A DNA stretch of 64,000 nucleotides from Lutimaribacter saemankumensis (lineage in GTDB: Bacteria > Pseudomonadota > Alphaproteobacteria > Rhodobacterales > Rhodobacteraceae), in assembly GCF_900100005.1 (NCBI RefSeq), contig NZ_FNEB01000007.1, positions 124,001-188,000 on the forward strand, written 5' to 3'. The notes under the pieces are model-generated. The model worked only from the letters and a program-made list of their open reading frames with translations. It ran no database searches and was not told the DNA's origin. This document shows, piece by piece, positions 34,238 through 42,818 of the stretch. Made by a program: the position numbers and the translations under genes. Position 1 is the first letter of the stretch; each line of letters starts with the position of its first letter.

Positions 34238-34816
34238 TCAGGCGACCTGGTCCCAGCGTGGATGCAGCACCACCTTCGCGCCCTTCTGCACGCGGTCATA
34301 AAGGTGAATGACGTGGTCGTTCACCATCCGGGCGCAGCCATTCGAACTGGCCGTTCCGATCGTCCAGGGCTGGGTGGTGCCGTGGATGCGCAGGAACGTA
34401 TCGCGATCGCCGTCGAACAGGTAGAGAGCGCGCGCGCCCAGCGGGTTGTTCGGCCCACCGGGCATACCGTTGCGATACTTGCCGTACTTGGCGGGGTTCC
34501 GCCGGATCATCGCGTTGGTGGGGCGCCAGCGCGGCCACTCGGCCTTCCATTTCAGGTTATATGTGCCCGGTTCCCACAATTCGGGTTGTGACACGGCCAC
34601 GGTGTAGCGCCAGGCCTGGTAGTCCGGAAGCATCAGGTAGAGCGCAAAGAAATTCGGGTCGACGTGGATTTCGCCTGCTGCGTAATACGTGTCCAGATCG
34701 ACGATCCGCGGCTGGTACCCGGCCGGGACGGAATACCGCCCTTTGCTGGCCATCCCCACATTCGGAAGCAGCGCCCCGGCGGCGATACCGCCCAGAACGG
34801 CACGACGAGACATCAT
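34238..34816 (-). CDS. L,D-transpeptidase (YkuD family) with Tat-type signal
   Basis: Periplasmic enzyme that cross-links peptidoglycan or attaches proteins to it; 192 residues. The N-terminus MMSRRAVLGGIAAGALLPNV is a short twin-arginine-like signal. The YkuD core ends with HGTTQPWTIGTASSNGCARM: catalytic His 145 and Cys 161 in SNGCARM. The start at 34816 (ATG) is chosen over an upstream TTG. It is convergent with the AstE-like gene (16 bp apart), and the anti-sigma gene lies upstream on the same strand. Confidence 0.9.
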   Translation of the reverse strand: MMSRRAVLGGIAAGALLPNVGMASKGRYSVPAGYQPRIVDLDTYYAAGEIHVDPNFFALYLMLPDYQAWRYTVAVSQPELWEPGTYNLKWKAEWPRWRPTNAMIRRNPAKYGKYRNGMPGGPNNPLGARALYLFDGDRDTFLRIHGTTQPWTIGTASSNGCARMVNDHVIHLYDRVQKGAKVVLHPRWDQVA

Positions 34817-34955
34817 CGGCAAATTCCCCCATACCTTACGCTGCGGACACTACCCAGTGTGTAGGGCCGCGATCAAGACCCAAGAAGTGGTGTTTTGGTT
34901 ACAAGCGCAGGAAATTCGCTAGGCCGGCGCACGGGCTCTGCGGTCGGGTCGTCCG

Positions 34956-35660
34956 TCAGTTCAGTTTTTCCGCTTCTTCCTCGGGTGTGAGAGCCGGTCC
35001 AGAGCCGATGGATTCGAGAAAAATATCGACCATTTCGGTTCCGGCCTCGGATGCGGGCGCAAAACCGTTCTCCGCGCTATCCGAGATCACGAGGGCGGTA
35101 TCCCAACCGGCCTGGTCCCTGCAGGACAGAAACCGTGTCGTATGCCCGGTGTCCTGTTGCACCGCGATCAATCGGCAAAGTCCACGCATGGTTTCATAAC
35201 TGCCGAGAACGCGAGCTTCACCGAGTCCCGCCAACATCTGCGTTTCGCCAGTCGCCACGTCCGCAAGGGCAGCCGCTGCCTGGGGCAGTCCGATCGCGGT
35301 TCCCGTTTCTTTTCCACCGTTCAGGATCCAACCCAGGCCAAGCCCGATCACCAGCGATGCCGCCAGGGCCATTGGCGAGCCGAAGAAACGCGACTGGAAT
35401 GGGACGACCACGGAACCACCCGAAGGCGCGCGGTGATCGCCCGCATGAATGGCGGAAGTCAGGCGCTCGGGCATGTCCGGCTGCACAAAGGCCTTGCGCA
35501 GCGCGTCGGCTGTTTCGGCGAAGACCGCGAAACGGGCCGCAAGCGCGGGGTCGGCCGCAATCCGGGCGCGCAGTGCGGCAGCATCGGCCTGCGCAAGTTC
35601 GCCATCTGCAAGGGCCATCAGCATCTCGTCACTTACCTTCTCGGTTTCAAAACCATTCAT
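34956..35660 (-). CDS. Anti-sigma factor, single membrane helix
   Basis: A 234-residue protein encoded right after an ECF sigma factor (ATGA overlap), the classic sigma/anti-sigma pair. The N-terminal 75 residues (DEMLMALADGELAQADAAAL, then ARIAADPALAARFAVFAETA) are the helical ASD-like part that would bind sigma inside the cell. A membrane helix at about 95-115 (PMALAASLVIGLGLGWIL) is followed by a periplasmic part with SYETMRGLCRLIAVQQDTGH. No HxxxCxxC zinc motif is present. Its release signal is unknown; the nearby S8 protease is a possible but unproven actor. Confidence 0.8.
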   Translation of the reverse strand: MNGFETEKVSDEMLMALADGELAQADAAALRARIAADPALAARFAVFAETADALRKAFVQPDMPERLTSAIHAGDHRAPSGGSVVVPFQSRFFGSPMALAASLVIGLGLGWILNGGKETGTAIGLPQAAAALADVATGETQMLAGLGEARVLGSYETMRGLCRLIAVQQDTGHTTRFLSCRDQAGWDTALVISDSAENGFAPASEAGTEMVDIFLESIGSGPALTPEEEAEKLN

Positions 35661-36181
35661 CGCGCTTCTCCTTTGCTGCGCGTCTCGACGGGCGCGACTT
35701 CCAACGATTGCGCCAGTGCCAGCCTCGCCCGTGACAACCGGCTCATGATCGTGCCGGCAGGCAGTTCCAGCGCCTCAGCCGCTTCGCGGTAGCGCATGCC
35801 TTCGACACAGACGAGCATCAGCACCGTGCGATACTCTTGCGGCAGGTCATCCATCGCCGCCCTGACGCGGGCCAGTTCAAGCCGGGCCTCGGTGACCTGG
35901 CGGCCGTCCTCGCCGATCAGCGATTGCGCCGCTTCGGCGTCCTCGATCGGAACGACATTGCGGGTTGCCCGGTGATGGTCGACCCAAGTGTTGCGCATGA
36001 TGCGAAACAACCAGCTGTCCAGCCGCGTTCCGGGAGTAAACCCCGAAAGGTTCGCCAACCCCTTTTCCACGGTCTGTTGAACAAGATCGTCGGCTTGATC
36101 CCAACTGGGCGCCAACGATCTCGCGAACGCACGAAGCCGTGGCAGCAATTCGACGATCTGCTGTTTGTCCGCTGCTGCCAC
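35657..36181 (-). CDS. ECF-type RNA polymerase sigma factor
   Basis: A 174-residue sigma-70 family factor. Region 2: FARSLAPSWDQADDLVQQTV and LDSWLFRIMRNTWVDHHRAT. Region 4: DDLPQEYRTVLMLVCVEGMR, then YREAAEALELPAGTIMSRLS, a typical helix-turn-helix. The GTG at 36181 is chosen (AAGGTGATT about 9 bases upstream); a TTG two codons earlier is possible. The next gene is its anti-sigma. A GGAATAA-N14-CGTTTTG motif 50-77 bp upstream is shared with two other promoters at this locus, suggesting autoregulation. Confidence 0.92.
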   Translation of the reverse strand: MAAADKQQIVELLPRLRAFARSLAPSWDQADDLVQQTVEKGLANLSGFTPGTRLDSWLFRIMRNTWVDHHRATRNVVPIEDAEAAQSLIGEDGRQVTEARLELARVRAAMDDLPQEYRTVLMLVCVEGMRYREAAEALELPAGTIMSRLSRARLALAQSLEVAPVETRSKGEAR

Positions 36182-36230
36182 AACCAATCACCTTCGTCCC
36201 TGAACCCGCGGTTTTTCGCTCACTTGCAAA

Positions 36231-36258
36231 CAAAACGCCTCAGCGGCGAGTTTATTCC
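36231..36258 (-). promoter_or_regulatory. ECF-type promoter of the sigma/anti-sigma operon
   Basis: On the minus strand: GGAATAA, 14 bp, CGTTTTG. It is the counterpart of the motifs at 36292-36320 and 37768-37795 and resembles the ECF pattern GGAAC-N16/17-CGTT with one change. Confidence 0.7.
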
Positions 36259-36291
36259 CGACAGGATGCAGAAAAAAGTTATCGTTACGGC

Positions 36292-36320
36292 GGAATAATC
36301 AGGCGGGCTGGTTCGTTTTG
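36292..36320 (+). promoter_or_regulatory. ECF-type promoter of the S8 protease gene
   Basis: GGAATAA (36292-36298), 15 bp, CGTTTTG (36314-36320), 41 bp before the protease ATG. Both boxes are identical to those of the divergent sigma promoter. Confidence 0.7.
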
Positions 36321-36361
36321 TTCTGTAGCGCCGTCAATTTGCACCAAGGGAACCCTCATTC

Positions 36362-37774
36362 ATGACTGACAGGGACGATTCATCCCCCGATTTGACTCGT
36401 CGCCGGCTGCTGACACGGATCAGCCTGGCCGGCTTGACCGCCTATACCGCCCCGGCATTGACGCATCTGGGAATGGCTCATGCGTCAGGCGGTGGCGATG
36501 GTGGCGGTGACGGCGGCGGGTCCGGTGGTGGTGGCTCGGGTGGTGCGGGATCCGGCGGCGGATCGGGAAGCTCGGGCGCCAGCGGTATCGGCAGCGGCAG
36601 CGCCTACAGTCAGGGCGGGTCCGGGGGGCGGGGTGCCGCCGGTTCCCCCAACCAACCGCAACGCACGGTTCGCAGAGGCCCACCACCGCCACCCGAGATC
36701 GTTATCTTCGTGCCGGATGGCGTCGATATCTCCCGCGCCGGCGCACAAGGTTACGTGGTGCGCGGCCGCAGGGCGACCAGGGTGCTGGGCGGAACGCTGT
36801 ACAGGATCGATCTGCCGCAAGGCCGATCCGTCGATCAGGGCAAGTCCGAGCTGTCCAACATCCTGCCCGGCGCACGGATCGACCAGAACCACATATACAC
36901 CCCTGACGAATTCCTGTGCGACGGTGAAGGCTGCGGTGCGCATGAAATGATCGGCTGGTCCGGCTGGCCCAGTATATACGCGCCGCGCATCGGCATGATC
37001 GACACCGGGATCAACAAGGACCACCCCGCGCTCGAAGGTCAGAAGCTGACCGTGCACCAGGCGGATCTGGCGGGCCGTCCGGCGTCGGGACGGCAGCACG
37101 GTACGGCCATCGCCTCGATGCTGATCGGGCGTCTTGACTACCGGGTGCCGGGCTTGCTGCCAAATGCAGAGCTGATCGCTGTCGAGGCGTTCTATCGCGG
37201 ATATTACGGCGATCAGGCCGACGTGTTCTCGTTGGCATCGGCCATGGACATTCTCCTGGAATCTGGCGTGAACGTCATCAACATGAGCTTTTCGGGTCCG
37301 CGCAATGACGTGTTGGAGCAGATTATCCAACGTGCCGTCGATCAAAACGTGGCCGTCGTCGCGGCGGCCGGAAACGGCGGACCCGGAGCCGAGCCGGCCT
37401 ATCCCGCGGCATTCGAACCCGTGCTGGCGGTTACGGCGATCGACAGCGACGAACGCGCGTACAGGCAGGCAAACCAAGGGCCATACATCAACTTTGCGGC
37501 GCCGGGTGTGCGGCTTTGGGTGGCCGCGTCGATCTCTGGCGGCCGCCTGAAATCAGGCACATCCTACGCCGCGCCTTTCGTGACGGCATCGCTGGCAGTG
37601 CAGCGGTTGCGCGCGCCGACCCTTCCGCTTCAACAGACGGTGGCGGCAATGGAGAATTGCGCCAAGGATCTGGGTGAAGCCGGCCGTGATCCGGTGTTCG
37701 GTCATGGCTTGGTGGCGGCCCCCGGGCAATGTTTTGCCAATGATGCCGAATTTTTGCCAGCTTCTTCGGAATAA
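36362..37774 (+). CDS. S8 (subtilisin-like) serine protease with Tat signal and Gly-rich linker
   Basis: A 470-residue exported protease. Residues 11-42 form a twin-arginine signal (LTRRRLLTRISLAGLTAYTA, then PALTHLGMAHA), followed by a Gly/Ser-rich linker (42-98), a possible propeptide (about 105-185), and the subtilisin domain. Catalytic Asp is 214 (RIGMIDTGIN), His 246 (GRQHGTAIASML), oxyanion Asn 338 (AAAGNGG), Ser 401 (KSGTSYAAPFVTAS). Its leader and linker are strikingly like those of the next gene's peptide. An ECF-type promoter precedes it. The target is unknown; the neighbouring peptide is the leading guess. Confidence 0.88.
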   Translation: MTDRDDSSPDLTRRRLLTRISLAGLTAYTAPALTHLGMAHASGGGDGGGDGGGSGGGGSGGAGSGGGSGSSGASGIGSGSAYSQGGSGGRGAAGSPNQPQRTVRRGPPPPPEIVIFVPDGVDISRAGAQGYVVRGRRATRVLGGTLYRIDLPQGRSVDQGKSELSNILPGARIDQNHIYTPDEFLCDGEGCGAHEMIGWSGWPSIYAPRIGMIDTGINKDHPALEGQKLTVHQADLAGRPASGRQHGTAIASMLIGRLDYRVPGLLPNAELIAVEAFYRGYYGDQADVFSLASAMDILLESGVNVINMSFSGPRNDVLEQIIQRAVDQNVAVVAAAGNGGPGAEPAYPAAFEPVLAVTAIDSDERAYRQANQGPYINFAAPGVRLWVAASISGGRLKSGTSYAAPFVTASLAVQRLRAPTLPLQQTVAAMENCAKDLGEAGRDPVFGHGLVAAPGQCFANDAEFLPASSE

Positions 37775-37795
37775 ACTCTGGCTCAGGACGTTTAC
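37768..37795 (+). promoter_or_regulatory. ECF-type promoter of the Gly/Ser-rich peptide gene
   Basis: GGAATAA (37768-37774, containing the protease stop), 14 bp, CGTTTAC (37789-37795). Third copy of the locus motif, 47 bp before the peptide ATG. Confidence 0.65.
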
Positions 37796-37841
37796 CTTAC
37801 ATGGCCGTGCGAAACGGCTGGGAAAACCGAAGAGGAGAGAA

Positions 37842-38207
37842 ATGATGTCCAATGACACCAAGACCGACCTGTCCCGCCGTCGCATGCTTGCGCGGCTTGG
37901 GCTGGCAGCGGGCGCGGCCTATGTCGCTCCTGTCATGATGCATCTTGGCGCAGCGCACGCTTCGGGCGGCGGCTCGGGCGGTGGCGCAGGTGGCGGTTCT
38001 GGCGGTGGTGCCGGTGGCTCGGGCGGCGGTGCAGGTGGCTCCGGCGGCGGTTCGGGCGCATCCGGCGGTGGGTCGGGCGCATCCGGCGGCGGAAACAGCG
38101 GCAGCAGTTCCGGTCCTTCGGGTGGCGGATCGAGCAGCAGCTCTGGCGACGATTACGGTGGATCCGGGCCTTCGGGCGCGTCGGGACCGTCCGGCGCCCG
38201 CCGCTAA
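37842..38207 (+). CDS. Tat-signal Gly/Ser-rich peptide, possible RiPP-type precursor
   Basis: A 121-residue product. Residues 10-40 are a twin-arginine leader (SRRRMLARLGLAAGAAYVAP, then VMMHLGAAHA); the rest is nearly all Gly, Ser and Ala in repeats (SGGGSGGGAGG units, then GASGGGSGASGGGN) with a less repetitive end (SSSSSGDDYGGSGPSGASGP, SGARR). The start follows AGAGGAGAGA; a second ATG one codon later is equally good. It lies between a Tat-signal protease with the same leader style and a kinase-PqqD fusion. Tandem Ser residues could be kinase targets. I know no confirmed function. Confidence 0.75.
   Translation: MMSNDTKTDLSRRRMLARLGLAAGAAYVAPVMMHLGAAHASGGGSGGGAGGGSGGGAGGSGGGAGGSGGGSGASGGGSGASGGGNSGSSSGPSGGGSSSSSGDDYGGSGPSGASGPSGARR
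37966..38100 (+). repeat. Gly/Ser codon repeat
   Basis: Short imperfect tandem units of GGC GGC GGC TCG GGC type encode the low-complexity part of the peptide gene. The similar run in the protease linker lies at about 36485-36560. Confidence 0.7.
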
Positions 38208-38215
38208 CGGGATCC

Positions 38216-39463
38216 ATGTATCCTGACATGAACGATCTGAACGAAGGGGCGCACGACAAGTGCGCCCCCGAACCTTGTCCGGTCAGACTGGAGTTCGATG
38301 ACCTGTCTCATGTGGTCGAGTTGACCGACAGCGACGGCGTTGCCGATGCCCTTGCAACGGTCCTGCCCGCTTGGGGCATCAGACAGGGTGGCCCGGCGAG
38401 ACAGCTGGAAGTCCCAACCACAATCATACAGGGCGATGGCGATCGCTACAGCTTCCGGTCGTGGTGGTCCCAGAAACCGATGACGCGGCTTGGCCTGGCC
38501 GGCGCGACCTGTGGTGCGGTCGCCGATCTGGTGCAGGCCTATCTCGATGCGCGCCCCGGCGTGTTCGGTCTGCACTGTGGTGCCGTTCGGGTCGGCGGGC
38601 AACTGATCGCGTTTACCGGAACCTATCGCGCGGGAAAGACCACGCTGGTCACGCGGCTGGGTCTTGAACCGGGGTGCGAGCTGTTCTGCGACGACGTGCT
38701 TCCGATAGTGCCCCAAGGCGCGGTGGCCCTCGGTATCCAGCCGCGGTTGCGCCTGCCGTTGCCCGGTGCCGTGTCCGGGGTGTTCAAGGATTACGTGAAC
38801 GACAACCTGACGATATTCGATCACCGGTACGGATACGTCGATTTGCCCAGCCAGGCACAGTTCGGAACCACCGCGCCTTTGTCCGCGCTGATCCTGCTGT
38901 CGCGTCAGCAGGGCGAAAGGGCGCGGTTTCACAAGCTGGAAACCAGCGAAGCCGCCGCGCATCTCATTCGCCAGAACATCGCCGATCCGGGCGAAGTCGA
39001 AGATCACTACGACCAGGTGGCCGCCCTGGCGCAAGGCATGACCTGCCTGACGCTGGTCTATTCCGATATCGAAGAAGCCGTCGCGCTGGTGTGTGACGCC
39101 TTTGGCGAAGGGGCTGCCCCACGCATCACGGATCTGGGCCCGCCTCTCGATCTGTTGGCGCGCCTCGAGGAAAGCGAACCTGCGGATCTGGATTGCGTGT
39201 TCGGCCAATCCGAAGGCGTGGTCGAGCGGATCATCGGGGCCGACACGTTCCTATGGCAGATGGACGGGCGGAATTTCTTCAGCCTCAACCCGGTTGGCGG
39301 CGCCATCTGGGCCTTGCTGGAAGACCCAGCTTCGGGTGCCGATATCGCATCTGCGCTGCATGACGTTTTCCCTGACGCCCCGATCGAAATGATCCGAAGC
39401 GACCTTTCCACCCTTCTGGGGCAGATGCGGGCGCGCGGCCTTGTGGAGTGCCACGACGGCTAA
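38216..39463 (+). CDS. HprK-related kinase fused to a C-terminal PqqD domain
   Basis: A 415-residue protein. The kinase part (about 110-300) follows the HprK-related pattern: GLHCGAVRVGGQLIAFTGTY, Walker A GTYRAGKTT (135-143) and LFCDDVLPI (157-165) with the paired acidic residues. Residues about 325-412 (FLWQMDGRNFFSLNPVGGAI, WALLEDP, then IRSDLSTLLGQMRARGLVE) form a PqqD-like domain, the fold of RiPP recognition elements that hold leader peptides. No signal is present, so it is cytoplasmic. It starts 8 bp after the Ser-rich peptide gene. HprK homologues in lasso peptide loci phosphorylate peptide Ser, a useful precedent, but the role here is inferred. Confidence 0.82.
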   Translation: MYPDMNDLNEGAHDKCAPEPCPVRLEFDDLSHVVELTDSDGVADALATVLPAWGIRQGGPARQLEVPTTIIQGDGDRYSFRSWWSQKPMTRLGLAGATCGAVADLVQAYLDARPGVFGLHCGAVRVGGQLIAFTGTYRAGKTTLVTRLGLEPGCELFCDDVLPIVPQGAVALGIQPRLRLPLPGAVSGVFKDYVNDNLTIFDHRYGYVDLPSQAQFGTTAPLSALILLSRQQGERARFHKLETSEAAAHLIRQNIADPGEVEDHYDQVAALAQGMTCLTLVYSDIEEAVALVCDAFGEGAAPRITDLGPPLDLLARLEESEPADLDCVFGQSEGVVERIIGADTFLWQMDGRNFFSLNPVGGAIWALLEDPASGADIASALHDVFPDAPIEMIRSDLSTLLGQMRARGLVECHDG

Positions 39464-39515
39464 CCTGTTTCGCACAGGTCTGCGGTCGTGATCCCGTCAC
39501 CCGACGCCCAAAAGA

Positions 39516-39545
39516 AAAAGCCCCGGCATGACAGCCGGGGCTTTT
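39516..39545. terminator. Bidirectional terminator between the kinase-PqqD gene and pnp
   Basis: AAAAGCCCCGGC (39516-39527) and GCCGGGGCTTTT (39534-39545) form a 12-bp stem; T-runs occur on both strands (TTTTCTTTT-type on the minus strand). Confidence 0.88.
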
Positions 39546-39569
39546 CGGTTTTCGGGAAAGGGCGCGGCC

Positions 39570-41702
39570 TTATTCGGCTGCGTCTTCCTTGGCGACCTCT
39601 TCGCCGGTTTCCTGGTCGACGACTTTCATCGACAGGCGCACCTTGCCGCGGTCATCGAAGCCAAGCAGCTTGACCCACACTTCCTGGCCTTCCTTCAGGA
39701 CGTCCGAAGGATGGTTCAGGCGGCGGTTTTCGATCTGGGACACGTGCACCAGACCGTCGCGCTTGCCAAAGAAGTTCACGAAGGCGCCGAAATCGACGAT
39801 CTTCACGACCTTGCCTTTGTAGATACCGCCTTCTTCCGGCTCGGCCACGATCGAGTGGATCATGTCGTACGCCTTCTGGATGGCTTCGGCATTGGGCGAT
39901 GCGATCTTGATGATGCCTTCGTCGTTGATGTCGACCTTTGCGCCCGACACTTCGACGATTTCGCGGATCACCTTGCCGCCCGAGCCGATCACTTCGCGGA
40001 TCTTGTCGGTCGGGATCTGCATCGTTTCGATGCGCGGTGCGTGGACCGAGAAGTCCGCCGCACCCGAGATCGCCTTGTTCATCTCGCCCAGAATGTGCAT
40101 CCGGCCTTCCTTGGCTTGCGCCAGGGCCTTTTCCATGATCTCGGGCGTGATGCCCGCGACCTTGATGTCCATCTGAAGCGAGGTGATGCCGTTTTCGGTA
40201 CCTGCAACCTTGAAGTCCATGTCGCCAAGGTGGTCTTCGTCACCCAGGATGTCGGTCAGGATCGCATAGTCGCCATCGTCTTCCAGGATCAGGCCCATCG
40301 CCACGCCGGCGACGGCCGATTTCAGCGGCACGCCCGCGTCCATCATCGACAGCGAACCGCCGCAGACCGATGCCATCGAGCTGGAGCCGTTGGATTCGGT
40401 GATCTCGGACACGACGCGGATGGTGTAGGGGAAGTCGGTCGGCGCCGGCAGCACGGCCTGAAGCGCGCGCCAGGCCAGTTTGCCGTGACCGATTTCGCGG
40501 CGTCCCGGAGGGCCGACGCGGCCAGCCTCACCGACCGAGTAGGGTGGGAAGTTGTAGTGCAGCAGGAAGTTCGAGCGGAAATTCCCATGCAGCGCGTCGA
40601 TGATCTGTTCGTCGTCGCCGGTGCCCAGCGTGGTCACGACGAGGCCCTGGGTCTCCCCGCGGGTGAACAGGGCCGAGCCGTGCGTGCGCGGCAGCAGGCC
40701 GGTTTCACAGACGATCTGGCGCACATCGGTGGTCGAACGGCCGTCGATACGGCTGCCGCCCTTGACCACGTCACCGCGCAGGATGCCGGCTTCGAGCTTT
40801 TTCATGGCCGATCCCAGGTTGGAATCTTCCAGCTGCTCTTCGGTCAGCTTTTCCTTGATCGCCTGGCGCGCGGCGGCAACGGCTGCGGTGCGCTCCTGCT
40901 TGTCCTTGATCGCGAACGCGGCGCGCATCTGGTCTTCGCCTGCGGCTTTGACGGCTGCGTACAGGTCGCTGTAATCCGGCGGCTGGAAGTCGAACGGCTC
41001 TTTCGCGGCATCTTCGGCCAGGTCGATGATCAGGTCGATCACCGGCTGGATCTGCTCGTGCGCAAAGGTCACGGCGCCCAGCATTTCCGCTTCGGTCAGC
41101 TCGTAAGCTTCGGATTCGACCATCATCACGGCTTCTTTGGTGCCGGCAACGACAAGGTCGAGGCGCTGTTCAGGCTTGAGGCGCAGATCCTGCATGTCGT
41201 CGACAGCCGGGTTCAGCACGTATTCGCCATCGACAAAGCCGACGCGGCAGCCCGCGATCGGGCCCATGAACGGAACGCCCGAAATCGTCAGTGCGGCGCT
41301 TGCGGCGATCATGGCAACGATATCGGGATCGTTCTCCAGATCGTGCGACAGCACGGTGCACATCACCAGCACTTCGTGCTTGAAACCATCCACGAACAGC
41401 GGACGGATCGGACGGTCGATCAGGCGCGCGGTCAGCGTTTCCTTTTCGGTCGGACGTGCCTCGCGCTTGAAGAAGCCGCCGGGCACCTTGCCCGCGGCAT
41501 AGTATTTTTCCTGGTAGTGCACGGTCAGCGGAAAGAAATCCTGACCGGGCTTGGGTTCCTTGGCGAAGGTCACGTTTGCCATCACCGAGGTTTCACCGAG
41601 GGTGGCGATGACCGAGCCATCTGCCTGGCGGGCAACCTTGCCCGTTTCCAGTGTGAGCGTCTCATCGCCCCACTGCATCGTTTTCGTCGTAATTTTGAAC
41701 AT
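39570..41702 (-). CDS. pnp: Polynucleotide phosphorylase
   Basis: Phosphorolytic 3'-5' exoribonuclease of the RNA degradosome, 710 residues. Two RNase PH repeats (about 5-230 and 310-540; [40 protein letters not shown], and [35 protein letters not shown]). A KH domain follows ([20 protein letters not shown]), then an S1 domain ([20 protein letters not shown]). The start at 41702 is the second of two adjacent ATGs and has the better spacing to AGGAAACG. An oppositely oriented SGNH gene sits between rpsO and pnp, which are usually adjacent. Confidence 0.97.
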   Translation of the reverse strand: MFKITTKTMQWGDETLTLETGKVARQADGSVIATLGETSVMANVTFAKEPKPGQDFFPLTVHYQEKYYAAGKVPGGFFKREARPTEKETLTARLIDRPIRPLFVDGFKHEVLVMCTVLSHDLENDPDIVAMIAASAALTISGVPFMGPIAGCRVGFVDGEYVLNPAVDDMQDLRLKPEQRLDLVVAGTKEAVMMVESEAYELTEAEMLGAVTFAHEQIQPVIDLIIDLAEDAAKEPFDFQPPDYSDLYAAVKAAGEDQMRAAFAIKDKQERTAAVAAARQAIKEKLTEEQLEDSNLGSAMKKLEAGILRGDVVKGGSRIDGRSTTDVRQIVCETGLLPRTHGSALFTRGETQGLVVTTLGTGDDEQIIDALHGNFRSNFLLHYNFPPYSVGEAGRVGPPGRREIGHGKLAWRALQAVLPAPTDFPYTIRVVSEITESNGSSSMASVCGGSLSMMDAGVPLKSAVAGVAMGLILEDDGDYAILTDILGDEDHLGDMDFKVAGTENGITSLQMDIKVAGITPEIMEKALAQAKEGRMHILGEMNKAISGAADFSVHAPRIETMQIPTDKIREVIGSGGKVIREIVEVSGAKVDINDEGIIKIASPNAEAIQKAYDMIHSIVAEPEEGGIYKGKVVKIVDFGAFVNFFGKRDGLVHVSQIENRRLNHPSDVLKEGQEVWVKLLGFDDRGKVRLSMKVVDQETGEEVAKEDAAE

Positions 41703-42023
41703 CATCGTTTCCTGTCTGGGGCACTCCCGGGCGTATCCCGGGTCCCCGTTTGAATGGCGGCCCCATTGCCGCCGACCCCTTCATCCTTCCATGCGCCGGG
41801 GTCAGAGCGTCACGTCTCAGATGGGGGCGCCTTACAGTGTTTTGCAACTTTTTGAAAGCAAAGAGTTGTGAACAACCTTTTCAGGCGCAATCCGAAAACC
41901 GGGCGGCATTTCGGGAATATGCGGTTCAACTCCCGGTAGGTTGTTTGCTATGTATCGTGTCGGGGCAATGTTGTGCGGCGCGGCTGGGTGGCGACCGTGG
42001 AACCGAATACAAAAGGGGTCGGG
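41703..42023. other. Intergenic region, 321 bp, upstream of pnp and the SGNH gene
   Basis: It separates the divergent starts of pnp and the SGNH hydrolase. It should hold promoters for both. No promoter or operator was identified with confidence, and no gene-like coding sequence is seen. Confidence 0.4.
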
Positions 42024-42740
42024 GTGCGATTTCTGTCGACTTTGATCGCGGCCATTCTGGTTGCCACGCTATGCTTACCCGGACCGGCCGCCACGCAGGG
42101 CGCCGAGGAACCGGCGCGCCCCACGGCGCGTATCCTTGCAATCGGCGACTCGCTTATGGCGTGGAACTCACTTGCCGCACGGTCGATCCCGCAAGTCGTA
42201 TCCACGATCCTCAAGGAGCCGGTGGAAAGCCGTGCGGTATCCGGTGCGCACATGATCTATGCGCTGCCGATAACAGGCGCGATGGGCATGCGGATCAGCG
42301 CGCAGTTCGGCAAGGAAAATCCCGACTGGGTTATCGTCACCGGGGGCGGCAACGATCTGTGGCTTGGCTGCGGGTGCAGCCGGTGCCAGCGTCGCATGGA
42401 CCGCATGGTCAGCCCCGATGGAAAGACCGGCGCAGTGCCCGATCTCATGCGCAGAATCCGTCAGACCGGTGCGCGCGTCATCTATGTCGGCTACCTGCGC
42501 AGCCCCGGCTGGACCACGGTGATCGATCATTGCCGCAACGAGGGCGACGCGTTCGAGGCGCGGCTGTCCGTCATGGCGCGCCAGATCGAAGGGGTGTGGT
42601 TTCTGTCGAACGCCGATCTTGTTCCCGATGGGGACACTTCGTTCCACGCCGCGGATGGCATCCATCCGTCCGTCAAGGGCAGCACGGCAATCGGCAAGAG
42701 GGTGGCGGCCCTGATCCGCAAACTCGACCGCCAGAGATAG
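42024..42740 (+). CDS. SGNH/GDSL hydrolase family protein, exported
   Basis: A 238-residue esterase-like protein with signal peptide VRFLSTLIAAILVATLCLPG. The SGNH blocks are ILAIGDSLMAWNSL (Ser 43), a GGGND block III (Asn 110) and HAADGIHPS (Asp 211, His 214). A cysteine cluster (LGCGCSRCQRR) follows block III. The GTG at 42024 follows AAAAGGGG by six bases; a GTG at 41973 would put 17 residues before the signal. It lies antisense in orientation between rpsO and pnp. The substrate is unknown. Confidence 0.82.
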   Translation: MRFLSTLIAAILVATLCLPGPAATQGAEEPARPTARILAIGDSLMAWNSLAARSIPQVVSTILKEPVESRAVSGAHMIYALPITGAMGMRISAQFGKENPDWVIVTGGGNDLWLGCGCSRCQRRMDRMVSPDGKTGAVPDLMRRIRQTGARVIYVGYLRSPGWTTVIDHCRNEGDAFEARLSVMARQIEGVWFLSNADLVPDGDTSFHAADGIHPSVKGSTAIGKRVAALIRKLDRQR

Positions 42741-42766
42741 GCAGGCACGGACCGCCGCGAAAAAGA

Positions 42767-42797
42767 AAACGCCCGCCCCTTTTCAGGGCGGGCGTTT
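42767..42797. terminator. Bidirectional terminator between rpsO and the SGNH gene
   Basis: AAACGCCCGCCC (42767-42778) and GGGCGGGCGTTT (42786-42797) form a 12-bp stem, with a T-run on the minus strand (GTTTTCTTTTT). It ends rpsO and the convergent SGNH gene. Confidence 0.88.
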
Positions 42798-42818
42798 GAA
42801 TTCCCGGATCGGGTGCGC

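Noticed and set aside
34222-34600. Plus-strand frames beyond the AstE-like gene
   Set aside because: Antisense to the YkuD catalytic region, which has clear His and Cys motifs.
37966-38180. Tandem GC-rich repeats looked at as a CRISPR or satellite
   Set aside because: They are imperfect Gly/Ser codon runs inside a coding frame, with no unique spacers.
39528-41753. A 741-codon open frame on the plus strand
   Set aside because: Antisense to pnp, with no recognisable motif and a composition rich in His/Arg/Asp typical of shadow frames.
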